Positions 56,510 to 64,000 of a DNA stretch of 64,000 nucleotides are shown one piece after another. The notes beneath the pieces were generated by a model, which saw nothing but the letters and a program-made list of their open reading frames with translations, ran no database searches and was not told where the DNA came from. Positions within the stretch are counted from its first letter, which is position 1. Every line of letters begins with the position of its first letter. The stretch spans positions 1 to 64,000 of the forward strand of contig NZ_JAQFJG010000002.1 in assembly GCF_030439915.1 (NCBI RefSeq). The letters run 5' to 3'. This stretch comes from Streptococcus sp. SPS1. Lineage in GTDB: Bacteria; Bacillota; Bacilli; Lactobacillales; Streptococcaceae. The position numbers were made by a program, and so were the translations under genes.

Positions 56510-57550
56510 ATGGCAGAAATTACAGCTAAACTTGTAAAAGAGTTGCGTGAAAAATCTGGTGCCGGTGTTATGGACGCTAAAAAAGCGCTTGTAGAAACAG
56601 ACGGTGACATCGAAAAAGCGATTGAATTGCTTCGTGAAAAAGGTATGGCTAAGGCAGCTAAGAAAGCTGACCGTGTTGCTGCAGAAGGTTTGACTGGTGT
56701 TTATGTTGACGGTAACATTGCAGCAGTTGTTGAAGTAAATGCTGAAACTGACTTCGTTGCGAAAAACGCTCAATTTGTTGAGTTGGTAAACGCAACAGCT
56801 AAAGCAATCGTTGAAGGAAAACCAGCTAATAATGAGGAAGCACTTGCTTTGACTATGCCTTCAGGTGAAACTCTTGAAGCTGCATACGTATCTGCAACAG
56901 CGACTATCGGAGAAAAAATCTCATTCCGTCGCTTTGCTTTGATTGAAAAAACAGATGCACAGCACTTCGGAGCATACCAACACAACGGTGGACGTATCGG
57001 TGTTATCTCTGTAATCGAAGGTGGAGACGAAGCACTTGCTAAACAAATTTCAATGCACATCGCTGCTATGAAACCAACAGTTCTTTCTTACAAAGAATTG
57101 GATGAGCAATTCGTTAAAGATGAGTTGGCACAATTGAACCACGTTATCGACCAAGACAACGAAAGCCGTGCAATGGTTAACAAACCAGCTCTTCCACACT
57201 TGAAGTATGGATCAAAAGCTCAATTGACTGATGAAGTGATTGCTCAAGCTGAAGCTGACATCAAAGCTGAGTTGGCTGCAGAAGGTAAACCAGAAAAAAT
57301 CTGGGACAAAATTATCCCAGGTAAAATGGATCGCTTCATGCTTGACAATACTAAAGTTGACCAAGCTTACACACTTCTTGCACAAGTTTACATCATGGAT
57401 GATAGCAAGACAGTTGAAGCATATCTTGAATCAGTTAACGCTTCAGTAGTTGAGTTCGCTCGCTTTGAAGTTGGTGAAGGTATCGAAAAAGCTGCAAACG
57501 ACTTCGAAGCTGAAGTTGCAGCTACAATGGCAGCAGCCTTGAATAACTAA
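56510..57550 (+). CDS. tsf: Translation elongation factor Ts
   Basis: The 346-aa protein has the N-terminal UBA-like helix region ([20 protein letters not shown]), then TDFVAKN and the dimer core. It exchanges GDP for GTP on EF-Tu. It is longer than E. coli EF-Ts by ~60 residues, as usual for streptococci. Codon use is highly biased. Confidence 0.99.
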   Translation: MAEITAKLVKELREKSGAGVMDAKKALVETDGDIEKAIELLREKGMAKAAKKADRVAAEGLTGVYVDGNIAAVVEVNAETDFVAKNAQFVELVNATAKAIVEGKPANNEEALALTMPSGETLEAAYVSATATIGEKISFRRFALIEKTDAQHFGAYQHNGGRIGVISVIEGGDEALAKQISMHIAAMKPTVLSYKELDEQFVKDELAQLNHVIDQDNESRAMVNKPALPHLKYGSKAQLTDEVIAQAEADIKAELAAEGKPEKIWDKIIPGKMDRFMLDNTKVDQAYTLLAQVYIMDDSKTVEAYLESVNASVVEFARFEVGEGIEKAANDFEAEVAATMAAALNN

Positions 57551-57557
57551 TTATAGA

Positions 57558-57583
57558 AAGGAAGTAAATTTGCTTCCTTTTTT
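57558..57583 (+). terminator. Terminator after tsf
   Basis: AAGGAAG/CTTCCTT (57558-57564/57573-57579) followed by TTTTC. Confidence 0.82.
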
Positions 57584-57629
57584 CTATGCAGTCGATCCCT
57601 ATAGGGAGAGCTTCCTATTTTCAAGGTAA

Positions 57630-57655
57630 AAATAAAAAGCCCTATAATAAGGGCT
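57630..57655 (-). terminator. Terminator after cysK
   Basis: AGCCCT/AGGGCT (57638-57643/57650-57655); on the minus strand followed by TTTTTATTTTT. Nearby TCCCTATAGGGA (57596-57607) is a perfect 12-bp palindrome of unknown role. Confidence 0.85.
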
Positions 57656-57671
57656 AAGTGCATTTAGGAGA

Positions 57672-58598
57672 CTAAACTTCAAATTCATAGAGTGTTGTAG
57701 AGAGATAACGTTCACCGTTATCTGGTGCTAGAGCAAGAACTTTTTTACCTGTACCTAATTTTTTGGCAACCTCGATGGCTCCGTAGATAGCTGCAGCTGA
57801 AGAAATCCCTACAAGGAAGCCTTCTTTTCCACCAATTTCACGGCCGAGTGCAAGAGCATCATCTGATGTTACGCGAACGATACCATCATAGGCTTTAGTA
57901 TCAAGTGTATCAGGAATAAATCCAGCTGAGATACCTTGAATTTTGTGAGGACCAGGTTTTTCACCAGATAGAATAGCAGATTCATCAGCTTCCACTGCAT
58001 AAACTTGAATGTTTGAATTTGCTGATTTGAGTGCATGAGAAACACCAGAAATCGTTCCACCGGTACCCACTCCAGCAACAAAGGCATCTAGTCCATCTTT
58101 ATCGAAAGCAGCTAGTATTTCAGCTCCTGTTGTTCTTTCGTGTACTTCTGGATTAGCTGGATTGTCAAATTGAAGAGGAAGGAAGCCATCACGTTCAGCA
58201 GCGATTTCTTGAGCCTTAGCAATAGCACCCTTCATTCCTTCGCTACCAGGCGTAAGGACGAGTTCAGCACCATAGGCTTGGATAATCTTACGGCGTTCTA
58301 CACTCATAGTTTCAGGCATAACGATGACAACTTTATACCCTTTAGCAGCCCCTACCCATGAAAGTCCAATACCAGTATTTCCACTTGTTGCTTCAACAAT
58401 AGTAGAACCAGGTTTCAGAATACCATCTTGTTCAGCTTTTTCAATCATGCTAAGGGCAATACGGTCTTTTACAGATGAACCAGGATTAAATGATTCAAGC
58501 TTTACATAGACGTCCGCAGCACCTTCTGGCACGATGTTGTTAAGTTTAACAATCGGTGTTTGACCGACTAGTTCAGTAATGTTGTTATAAATAGACAT
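57672..58598 (-). CDS. cysK: Cysteine synthase A (O-acetylserine sulfhydrylase)
   Basis: The 308-aa PLP enzyme contains [11 protein letters not shown] (Lys ~44 binds PLP), [11 protein letters not shown] and [12 protein letters not shown]. It forms cysteine from O-acetylserine and sulfide. Monocistronic; convergent with tsf. Confidence 0.97.
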   Translation of the reverse strand: MSIYNNITELVGQTPIVKLNNIVPEGAADVYVKLESFNPGSSVKDRIALSMIEKAEQDGILKPGSTIVEATSGNTGIGLSWVGAAKGYKVVIVMPETMSVERRKIIQAYGAELVLTPGSEGMKGAIAKAQEIAAERDGFLPLQFDNPANPEVHERTTGAEILAAFDKDGLDAFVAGVGTGGTISGVSHALKSANSNIQVYAVEADESAILSGEKPGPHKIQGISAGFIPDTLDTKAYDGIVRVTSDDALALGREIGGKEGFLVGISSAAAIYGAIEVAKKLGTGKKVLALAPDNGERYLSTTLYEFEV

Positions 58599-58664
58599 AT
58601 GAATACCTCTTTGTATAAGATATTTCTAGTATAACGCTATCTATATCATTTGTAAAATATAGAA

Positions 58665-58685
58665 ATCCTATCGGAGCGATAGGAT
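58665..58685 (-). terminator. Terminator after the PH-domain gene
   Basis: ATCCTATCG-GAG-CGATAGGAT is a perfect 9-bp stem with T-rich DNA on both sides. Confidence 0.75.
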
Positions 58686-58694
58686 TTTTTTATA

Positions 58695-59138
58695 TCATAG
58701 GTCTAAGCCATTAATTTTTAAGCGATTGTGTTCAGCTAATTCTAGTAAATAGGTGTAAAGGAAAACGATATCCGTTTTCTTCGGGAATTCAAATTTATGA
58801 GCACTAAAATGCTCATTATGTGCTTTTAGAAAGATATTTTCTAAATAAGTAATCGTTATTTCACTATCATCTATACCTGCTCCTGCAGTTTCCATTTCAA
58901 CGTTAATAATGTTCATTAAAAAGATTGATTTAATGGACATCTTACGACCAGTAGCGCCTTGTTTATCTGTAAAGATAATACGGATATTTGTAAATATAAT
59001 TGAGTCACGGATCAGTTTATATCCACTTTGAATTTCTTCATTTTCTAGTAGATATTGTCCATATTCTTTGATGAGAGTTTCTTTGTTTTGCTCGCTAAAG
59101 TTACCAGCGAGTCCTTGAATGAATGTTCCAAATACCAT
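58695..59138 (-). CDS. Bacterial PH-domain protein
   Basis: The 147-aa protein fits the bPH_1 family: beta-rich with IRDSIIFTNIRIIFTDKQG and RKMSIKSIFLMNIINVEME. It lacks membrane helices. Ribosome site GGAGAGAAAT. Function unknown. Confidence 0.82.
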   Translation of the reverse strand: MVFGTFIQGLAGNFSEQNKETLIKEYGQYLLENEEIQSGYKLIRDSIIFTNIRIIFTDKQGATGRKMSIKSIFLMNIINVEMETAGAGIDDSEITITYLENIFLKAHNEHFSAHKFEFPKKTDIVFLYTYLLELAEHNRLKINGLDL

Positions 59139-59153
59139 ATTTCTCTCCTTTGT

Positions 59154-59789
59154 TTACACTAAGTTTACAGGAACTTCAACTTCACGTAAACCTTGGTCAG
59201 TTAAAGTGATTTTTCCATTAAAAAACTCTACAAGTGCAGCTTTAATAGTTTCTTTTTCTTCTTTATCAACATAAATCATCGTATCGACTTGATCTGTAAA
59301 GTTTGTGTCCAGCTCCATGAGATCATGTTCTTTAAGGAAGTTACTGTACTCTTGGTACTGAGCATAAGACATTTGAATAGCAATGCCAGCCTGTTCTTTT
59401 ATTTCAATAATACCAATTTCTTTGACAGCTAAGGCGACACTCCCGGCGTAAGCACGGATTAGTCCTCCAGCGCCTAGTTTAATACCACCAAAGTAGCGTG
59501 TCACGACCACACAGACATTGGTGAGATTGTGATTTTCTAGTACCCCAAGCATGGGAACACCAGCAGTACCACTAGGCTCACCATCATCACTTGTACGTTT
59601 AATTTCACTACGTTCTCCAATAATAAAGGCAGAGCAGTTATGTGTCGCTTTGTAGTGTTCTTTTTTGATGGCAGTAATGAAGTCACGAGCCTCTTCTTCA
59701 CTATAAACACGCTTGGCATGACAGATAAAGCGTGATTTTTTGATTTCTTCTTGGACTTGACCGTCCTCTTTAATTGTTCTAAATTCCAT
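59154..59789 (-). CDS. yigZ: IMPACT-family protein YigZ/YvyE
   Basis: The 211-aa protein has the UPF0029 N-terminal domain with DDGEPSGTAGVPML and VVVTRYFGGIKLGAGGLIRAY, and a C-terminal ferredoxin-like domain. IMPACT proteins affect translation regulation; the bacterial role is unclear. It diverges from comFA with a ~55-bp gap. Confidence 0.93.
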   Translation of the reverse strand: MEFRTIKEDGQVQEEIKKSRFICHAKRVYSEEEARDFITAIKKEHYKATHNCSAFIIGERSEIKRTSDDGEPSGTAGVPMLGVLENHNLTNVCVVVTRYFGGIKLGAGGLIRAYAGSVALAVKEIGIIEIKEQAGIAIQMSYAQYQEYSNFLKEHDLMELDTNFTDQVDTMIYVDKEEKETIKAALVEFFNGKITLTDQGLREVEVPVNLV

Positions 59790-59829
59790 GATTTAATTGT
59801 ACTAAAAAATCATCTAAAGCGCTAGTTTT

Positions 59830-59837
59830 TACGAATA
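59830..59837 (+). promoter_or_regulatory. ComX box (cin-box) of comFA
   Basis: TACGAATA preceded by a T-run (TTTTTACGAATA) is the ComX-dependent late competence promoter element. It ends only 7 bp before the comFA start codon. Confidence 0.92.
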
Positions 59838-59844
59838 AAGAAGT

Positions 59845-61143
59845 ATGAAAGTAAATCCAAATTATCTCGGTCGTTTGTTTACGGAGAATGAATTAACAGA
59901 AGAAGAACGTCAGTTGGCGGAGAAACTTCCAGCAATGAGAAAGGAGAAAGGGAAACTTTTCTGTCAACGTTGTAATAGTGCTATTTTAGATGAATGGTAT
60001 TTGCCCATCGGTGCTTACTATTGTAGGGAGTGTTTACTGATGAAGCGAGTCAGGAGTGATCAAGCTTTATACTATTTTCCACAGGAGGATTTTCCGAAGC
60101 AAGATGTTCTTAAATGGCGTGGTCAATTAACTCCTTTTCAAGAGAAGGTGTCAGAGGGACTGATTCAAGCAGTAGACAAGCAGGAGCCAACCTTAGTTCA
60201 TGCGGTAACAGGAGCTGGAAAGACAGAAATGATTTATCAAGTTGTAGCTAAAGTAATCAATGCGGGTGGTGCAGTGTGTTTGGCCAGTCCTCGCATAGAT
60301 GTTTGTTTGGAGCTATACAAACGCCTGCAAGATGATTTTGCTTGCGAGATAGCCCTCCTACATGGAGAATCAAAGCCGTATTTTCGAACACCACTAGTTG
60401 TTGCGACGACCCATCAGTTATTGAAATTTTATCAAGCTTTTGATTTGCTGATAGTGGATGAAGTAGATGCCTTTCCTTATGTTGATAATCCCACGCTTTA
60501 CCATGCTATCAAGAATAGTGTAAAGGAGAATGGGCTGAGAATCTTTTTAACAGCGACTTCTACCGATGAGTTAGATAGGAAAGTCCGTTTAGGAGAATTA
60601 AAAAGGTTGAGTTTGCCTAGACGATTTCATGGAAATCCGTTGATTATTCCTAAACCTGTCTGGTTATCGGATTTTAATCACTGTTTAGAGAAAAATCGGT
60701 TGTCACCAAAGTTAAAGTCCTATATTGATAAGCAGAGAAAGACAGGTTATCCGTTACTCATTTTTGCTTCAGAAATTAAGAAAGGGGAGCAGTTAAAAGA
60801 AATCTTACAGGAGCAATTTCCAAATGAGAAAATTGGCTTTGTATCTTCTGTAACAGAGGATCGATTAGAGCAGGTGCAAGCTTTTCGAGATGGAGAACTG
60901 ACAATACTTATTAGTACGACGATATTGGAGCGTGGGGTTACCTTCCCTTGTGTGGACGTTTTCGTAGTAGAGGCCAATCATCGTTTGTTTACCAAGTCTA
61001 GTTTGATTCAAATTGGTGGACGAGTTGGACGAAGCATGGATAGACCGACAGGAGATTTGCTTTTCTTCCATGATGGGTTAAATGATTCAATCAAGAAGGC
61101 GATTAAGGAAATTCAGATGATGAATAAGGAGGCTGGTCTATGA
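59845..61143 (+). CDS. comFA: Late competence DNA-translocation ATPase ComFA
   Basis: The 432-aa DEAD-box-like helicase has an N-terminal zinc cluster (CQRC at ~40, CREC at ~60), Walker A AVTGAGKTE (~123-131), DEVDAFP box and the C-terminal helicase motifs GERGVTFP-like (LERGVTFPCVD) and QIGGRVGRSMDR. It drives single-stranded DNA uptake through ComEC. It overlaps comFC by 4 nt. Confidence 0.97.
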   Translation: MKVNPNYLGRLFTENELTEEERQLAEKLPAMRKEKGKLFCQRCNSAILDEWYLPIGAYYCRECLLMKRVRSDQALYYFPQEDFPKQDVLKWRGQLTPFQEKVSEGLIQAVDKQEPTLVHAVTGAGKTEMIYQVVAKVINAGGAVCLASPRIDVCLELYKRLQDDFACEIALLHGESKPYFRTPLVVATTHQLLKFYQAFDLLIVDEVDAFPYVDNPTLYHAIKNSVKENGLRIFLTATSTDELDRKVRLGELKRLSLPRRFHGNPLIIPKPVWLSDFNHCLEKNRLSPKLKSYIDKQRKTGYPLLIFASEIKKGEQLKEILQEQFPNEKIGFVSSVTEDRLEQVQAFRDGELTILISTTILERGVTFPCVDVFVVEANHRLFTKSSLIQIGGRVGRSMDRPTGDLLFFHDGLNDSIKKAIKEIQMMNKEAGL

Positions 61144-61802
61144 AGTGCTTGTTATGTGGGCAGACTATGAAGACTGTTTTAACTTTTAGTAGTCTCTTAC
61201 TTCTGAAGAATGATGCCTCCTGTCTTTGTTTAGATTGTGATTCTACTTTTGAAAGAATTGGGGAAGAGAACTGTCCAAACTGTATGAAAATAGGATTGTC
61301 AACAAAGTGTCAAGATTGTCAATTTTGGTGTAAAGAAGGAGTTGAGGTCAGTCATAGAGCGATTTTCACTTACAATCAAGCTATGAAGGATTTTTTTAGT
61401 CGATATAAATTTGATGGAGACTTCCTTTTAAGAAAAGTTTTTTCTTCATTTTTAAGTGAGGAGTTGAAAAAGTACAAAGAGTACCAATTTGTAGTCATTC
61501 CCCTAAGCCCTGATAGATATGCTGATAGAGGATTTAATCAGGTTGAAGGTTTAGTTGAAGCAGCAGGGTTCTCTTTTCAAGACTTACTAGAGAAAAGAGA
61601 AGAACGAGCCAGTTCTTCTAAAAGTCGCTCAGAGCGCTTGGCGACAGAACTTCCTTTCTTTATTAAAAGTGGAGTCCGCATTCCTAAGAAAATCCTACTT
61701 ATAGATGATATTTATACTACAGGAACAACTATAAATCGTGTGAAGAAACTGCTGGAAGAAGCTGGTGCTGAGGATGTAAAAACATTTTCCCTTGTAAGAT
61801 GA
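61140..61802 (+). CDS. comFC: Competence phosphoribosyltransferase-like protein ComFC
   Basis: The 220-aa protein has N-terminal zinc knuckles (CLLCGQT, CLDCD, CPNCMK, CQDCQFW) and a PRTase motif ILLIDDIYTTGTTI (~184-197). It interacts with ComFA and DprA in DNA uptake. Coupled to comFA. Confidence 0.96.
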   Translation: MKCLLCGQTMKTVLTFSSLLLLKNDASCLCLDCDSTFERIGEENCPNCMKIGLSTKCQDCQFWCKEGVEVSHRAIFTYNQAMKDFFSRYKFDGDFLLRKVFSSFLSEELKKYKEYQFVVIPLSPDRYADRGFNQVEGLVEAAGFSFQDLLEKREERASSSKSRSERLATELPFFIKSGVRIPKKILLIDDIYTTGTTINRVKKLLEEAGAEDVKTFSLVR

Positions 61803-61880
61803 GGAAAAATTTGCAAAAATAGAATGAAAGCGTTATAATAAAATCATAAAAACAAAAATGTTTAGAAAGAAGGTACTCAT

Positions 61881-62429
61881 ATGATTAAATATAGTATCCG
61901 TGGTGAAAACCTAGAAGTAACAGAAGCAATTCGTGATTATGTAGTTTCTAAACTCGAAAAGATCGAAAAGTATTTTCAAGCTGAACAAGAGTTGGATGCT
62001 CGAGTTAACTTGAAGGTGTATCGTGAAAAAACTGCTAAAGTGGAAGTAACGATTCCGCTTGGCTCTATTACTCTTCGTGCAGAAGATGTGTCTCAAGATA
62101 TGTATGGTTCAATTGACCTTGTAACCGATAAAATTGAACGTCAGATTCGTAAAAATAAAACAAAAATCGAGCGTAAAAATAAAAATAAGGTAGCAACTAG
62201 TCAATTATTTACAGATGCTTTGGTGGAAGATTCAAATGTTGTCCAGTCTAAAGTTGTTCGTTCAAAACAAATTGATTTAAAACCAATGGATTTGGAAGAA
62301 GCTATTCTACAAATGGATTTGTTAGGACATGATTTCTTTATCTATGTGGATGTTGAAGATCAGACAACCAATGTGATTTATCGTCGTGAGGATGGCGAAA
62401 TTGGTTTGTTAGAAGTTAAAGAATCTTAA
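61881..62429 (+). CDS. hpf: Long-form hibernation promoting factor HPF
   Basis: The 182-aa protein has the N-terminal S30AE domain (MIKYSIRGENLEVTEAIRDY; residues 1-100), a Lys-rich linker and the C-terminal dimerisation domain (~120-180; FFIYVDVEDQTTNVIYRRED). Long HPF forms 100S ribosome dimers in stationary phase. Its promoter TATAAT (61836-61841) precedes it. Confidence 0.97.
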   Translation: MIKYSIRGENLEVTEAIRDYVVSKLEKIEKYFQAEQELDARVNLKVYREKTAKVEVTIPLGSITLRAEDVSQDMYGSIDLVTDKIERQIRKNKTKIERKNKNKVATSQLFTDALVEDSNVVQSKVVRSKQIDLKPMDLEEAILQMDLLGHDFFIYVDVEDQTTNVIYRREDGEIGLLEVKES

Positions 62430-62448
62430 TTTCAATATGTGTAAAGGT

Positions 62449-62477
62449 AGGTTTACTGAATTGTAAACCTCCTTTTT
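62449..62477 (+). terminator. Terminator after hpf
   Basis: AGGTTTAC/GTAAACCT (62449-62456/62463-62470) followed by CCTTTTT. Confidence 0.88.
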
Positions 62478-62564
62478 CTTATAATTGATAGAATTACTGA
62501 TTACACTTTTAAAAAGTCGCTTTTTGAGGGGTATTATGGTATAATGGGTGCCAAGAGGTTTGGA

Positions 62565-64000
62565 ATGAAAAAATTTTATGTAAGTCCATTCTTTCCTATT
62601 TTAGTAGGATTGATTGCGTTTGGAGTCTTATCCACTTTCATTATTTTTGTTAATAATAATCTGTTGACGCTTTTAATTTTGTTTCTTTTTGTAGGAGGCT
62701 ATGTTTTTTTATTTAAGAAACTGAGAGTGCATTATACAAGGAGTGAAGTAGAACAAATCCAGTATGTAAACCACCAAGCGGAAGAAAGTTTGACAGCTCT
62801 ATTGGAACAGATACCTGTAGGTGTTATGAAATTGAATTTATCTTCTGGAGAGGTTGAGTGGTTTAATCCCTATGCTGAATTGATTTTGACCAAGGAAGAT
62901 GGCGATTTTGATTTGGAAGCTGTTCAAACGATTATCAAGGCTTCAGTAGGAAATCCGTCTACTTATGCCAAACTGGGTGAGAAGCGTTATGCTGTTCATA
63001 TGGATGCTTCTTCCGGTGTTTTGTATTTTGTAGATGTATCCAGGGAGCAAGCCATAACAGATGAGTTAGTAACGAGTCGACCAGTGATTGGAGTTGTGTC
63101 TGTGGATAATTATGATGATTTGGAGGATGCAACTTCTGAGTCAGATATTAGTCAAATCAATAGTTTTGTAGCTAATTTTATATCAGAGTTTTCAGAAAAA
63201 TACATGATGTTTTCTCGTCGGGTAAGTATGGATCGATTTTATCTATTTACTGACTACACAGTGCTTGAGGGCTTGATGAATGATAAATTTTCTGTTATAG
63301 ATGCTTTCAGAGAAGAGTCGAAACAGAGACAGTTGCCCTTGACCTTAAGTATGGGATTTTCTTATGGTGATGGAAATCATGATGAAATCGGGAAAGTTGC
63401 TTTGCTCAACTTGAACTTGGCTGAAGTACGTGGTGGCGACCAGGTGGTTGTCAAGGAGAATGATGAAACGAAAAATCCAGTCTACTTTGGTGGTGGGTCG
63501 GCTGCGTCCATCAAGCGCACTCGTACCCGTACTCGATCAATGATGACAGCCATATCTGATAAGATTCGTAGTGTGGATCAAGTGTTTGTAGTTGGACATA
63601 GAAATTTAGATATGGATGCCTTGGGCTCTGCTGTAGGTATGCAGTTGTTTGCCAGCAATGTGATTGAAAATAGCTATGCTCTTTATGATGAAAATCAAAT
63701 GTCTCCAGATATTGAACGAGCTGTTTCATTCTTAGAAAAAGAAGGAGTTACGAAGTTGTTGTCTGTTAAGGATGCAATGGGGATGGTGACTAATCGTTCT
63801 TTGTTGATTCTTGTAGACCATTCAAAGACAGCCTTAACATTATCAAAAGAATTTTATGATTTATTTACCCAAACTATTGTTATTGACCACCATAGAAGGG
63901 ATCAGGATTTCCCAGACAATGCAGTTATCACTTATATCGAAAGTGGTGCAAGCAGTGCCAGTGAGTTAGTAACAGAACTGATTCAGTTCCAGAATTCTAA
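62565..64000 (+). CDS. gdpP: Cyclic-di-AMP phosphodiesterase GdpP/Pde1 (5' part)
   Basis: ATG 62565 opens a frame that runs off the window after 478 codons. Two membrane helices (~8-30 and ~33-50) are followed by a PAS-like domain (~60-150), a degenerate GGDEF domain (~165-300) and a DHH domain with VVGHRNLDMDALGSAVG (~343-359), LVDHSKTAL and DHHRR. GdpP hydrolyses c-di-AMP to pApA. Promoter -10 TATAAT at 62540-62545. The C-terminal DHHA1 part lies outside the window. Confidence 0.96.
   Translation, partial: MKKFYVSPFFPILVGLIAFGVLSTFIIFVNNNLLTLLILFLFVGGYVFLFKKLRVHYTRSEVEQIQYVNHQAEESLTALLEQIPVGVMKLNLSSGEVEWFNPYAELILTKEDGDFDLEAVQTIIKASVGNPSTYAKLGEKRYAVHMDASSGVLYFVDVSREQAITDELVTSRPVIGVVSVDNYDDLEDATSESDISQINSFVANFISEFSEKYMMFSRRVSMDRFYLFTDYTVLEGLMNDKFSVIDAFREESKQRQLPLTLSMGFSYGDGNHDEIGKVALLNLNLAEVRGGDQVVVKENDETKNPVYFGGGSAASIKRTRTRTRSMMTAISDKIRSVDQVFVVGHRNLDMDALGSAVGMQLFASNVIENSYALYDENQMSPDIERAVSFLEKEGVTKLLSVKDAMGMVTNRSLLILVDHSKTALTLSKEFYDLFTQTIVIDHHRRDQDFPDNAVITYIESGASSASELVTELIQFQNS

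Overview
The window is a low-GC Firmicutes chromosome from the Streptococcus mitis/pneumoniae group, spanning the chromosomal replication origin. The assignment rests on gene order (16S rRNA, tRNA-Glu, comX, ftsH, hpt, tilS, divIC, mfd, pth, ychF, dnaN, dnaA, parB, htrA, rlmH, comCDE), on the CiaR, ComE and ComX promoter motifs, and on pcsB, ecfA1A2T and comFA/comFC. The encoded competence pheromone ([17 protein letters not shown]) is neither of the two common pneumococcal types as I remember them, so a mitis-like strain or a less common pheromone type is likely.

Layout. Positions 1-12.3 kb carry the left arm of the origin region on the minus strand: the 5' end of a 16S rRNA gene, tRNA-Glu, the competence sigma factor gene comX, then ftsH-hpt-tilS-(beta-lactamase-like)-small ORF-divIC-rqcP-mfd-pth and ychF. 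Positions 12.34-25.59 kb are an inserted 13.25-kb element between ychF and the small DUF951 gene. It looks like a satellite prophage or phage-inducible chromosomal island: tyrosine integrase, CI-like repressor and divergent small HTH protein, Rha-type antirepressor, ribbon-helix-helix regulator, VapE-type replication helicase, iteron-rich putative origin, second tyrosine recombinase, a head-morphogenesis-like protein and an ArpU-like protein, but no capsid, portal, tail, large terminase or lysis genes. It also carries an Abi_2/HEPN abortive-infection gene preceded by its own promoter, a compact structured RNA and a terminator. Several other non-coding stretches of the element fold into long plus-strand hairpins.

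Positions 25.7-31.0 kb hold the origin: DUF951, dnaN, dnaA, parB and htrA on the minus strand, with DnaA boxes in the dnaN-dnaA and dnaA-parB gaps and upstream of htrA. From 31.0 kb rightward come rlmH, tRNA-Arg, the comCDE quorum-sensing operon, tRNA-Glu and tRNA-Asn, then a TetR/YhgE divergent pair, yfhO, an ABC-F ATPase, trpS, guaB, recF-yaaA, a long envelope cluster (yfmF-yfmH-rodZ-pgsA-ecfA1-ecfA2-ecfT-mreC-mreD-pcsB), rpsB-tsf, cysK, two small genes, the late-competence operon comFA-comFC behind a ComX box, hpf, and the 5' part of gdpP, which runs off the right end.

How parts connect: CSP (comC) activates ComD/ComE, which induces comX; ComX then drives comFA/comFC. All three layers of the competence cascade are within this 64 kb. 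The inserted element sits less than 3.5 kb from the dnaA origin region and appears to have its own replication origin, so excision or in situ replication would happen beside oriC. I ran no database searches; families are recognised from sequence motifs and memory of the families.
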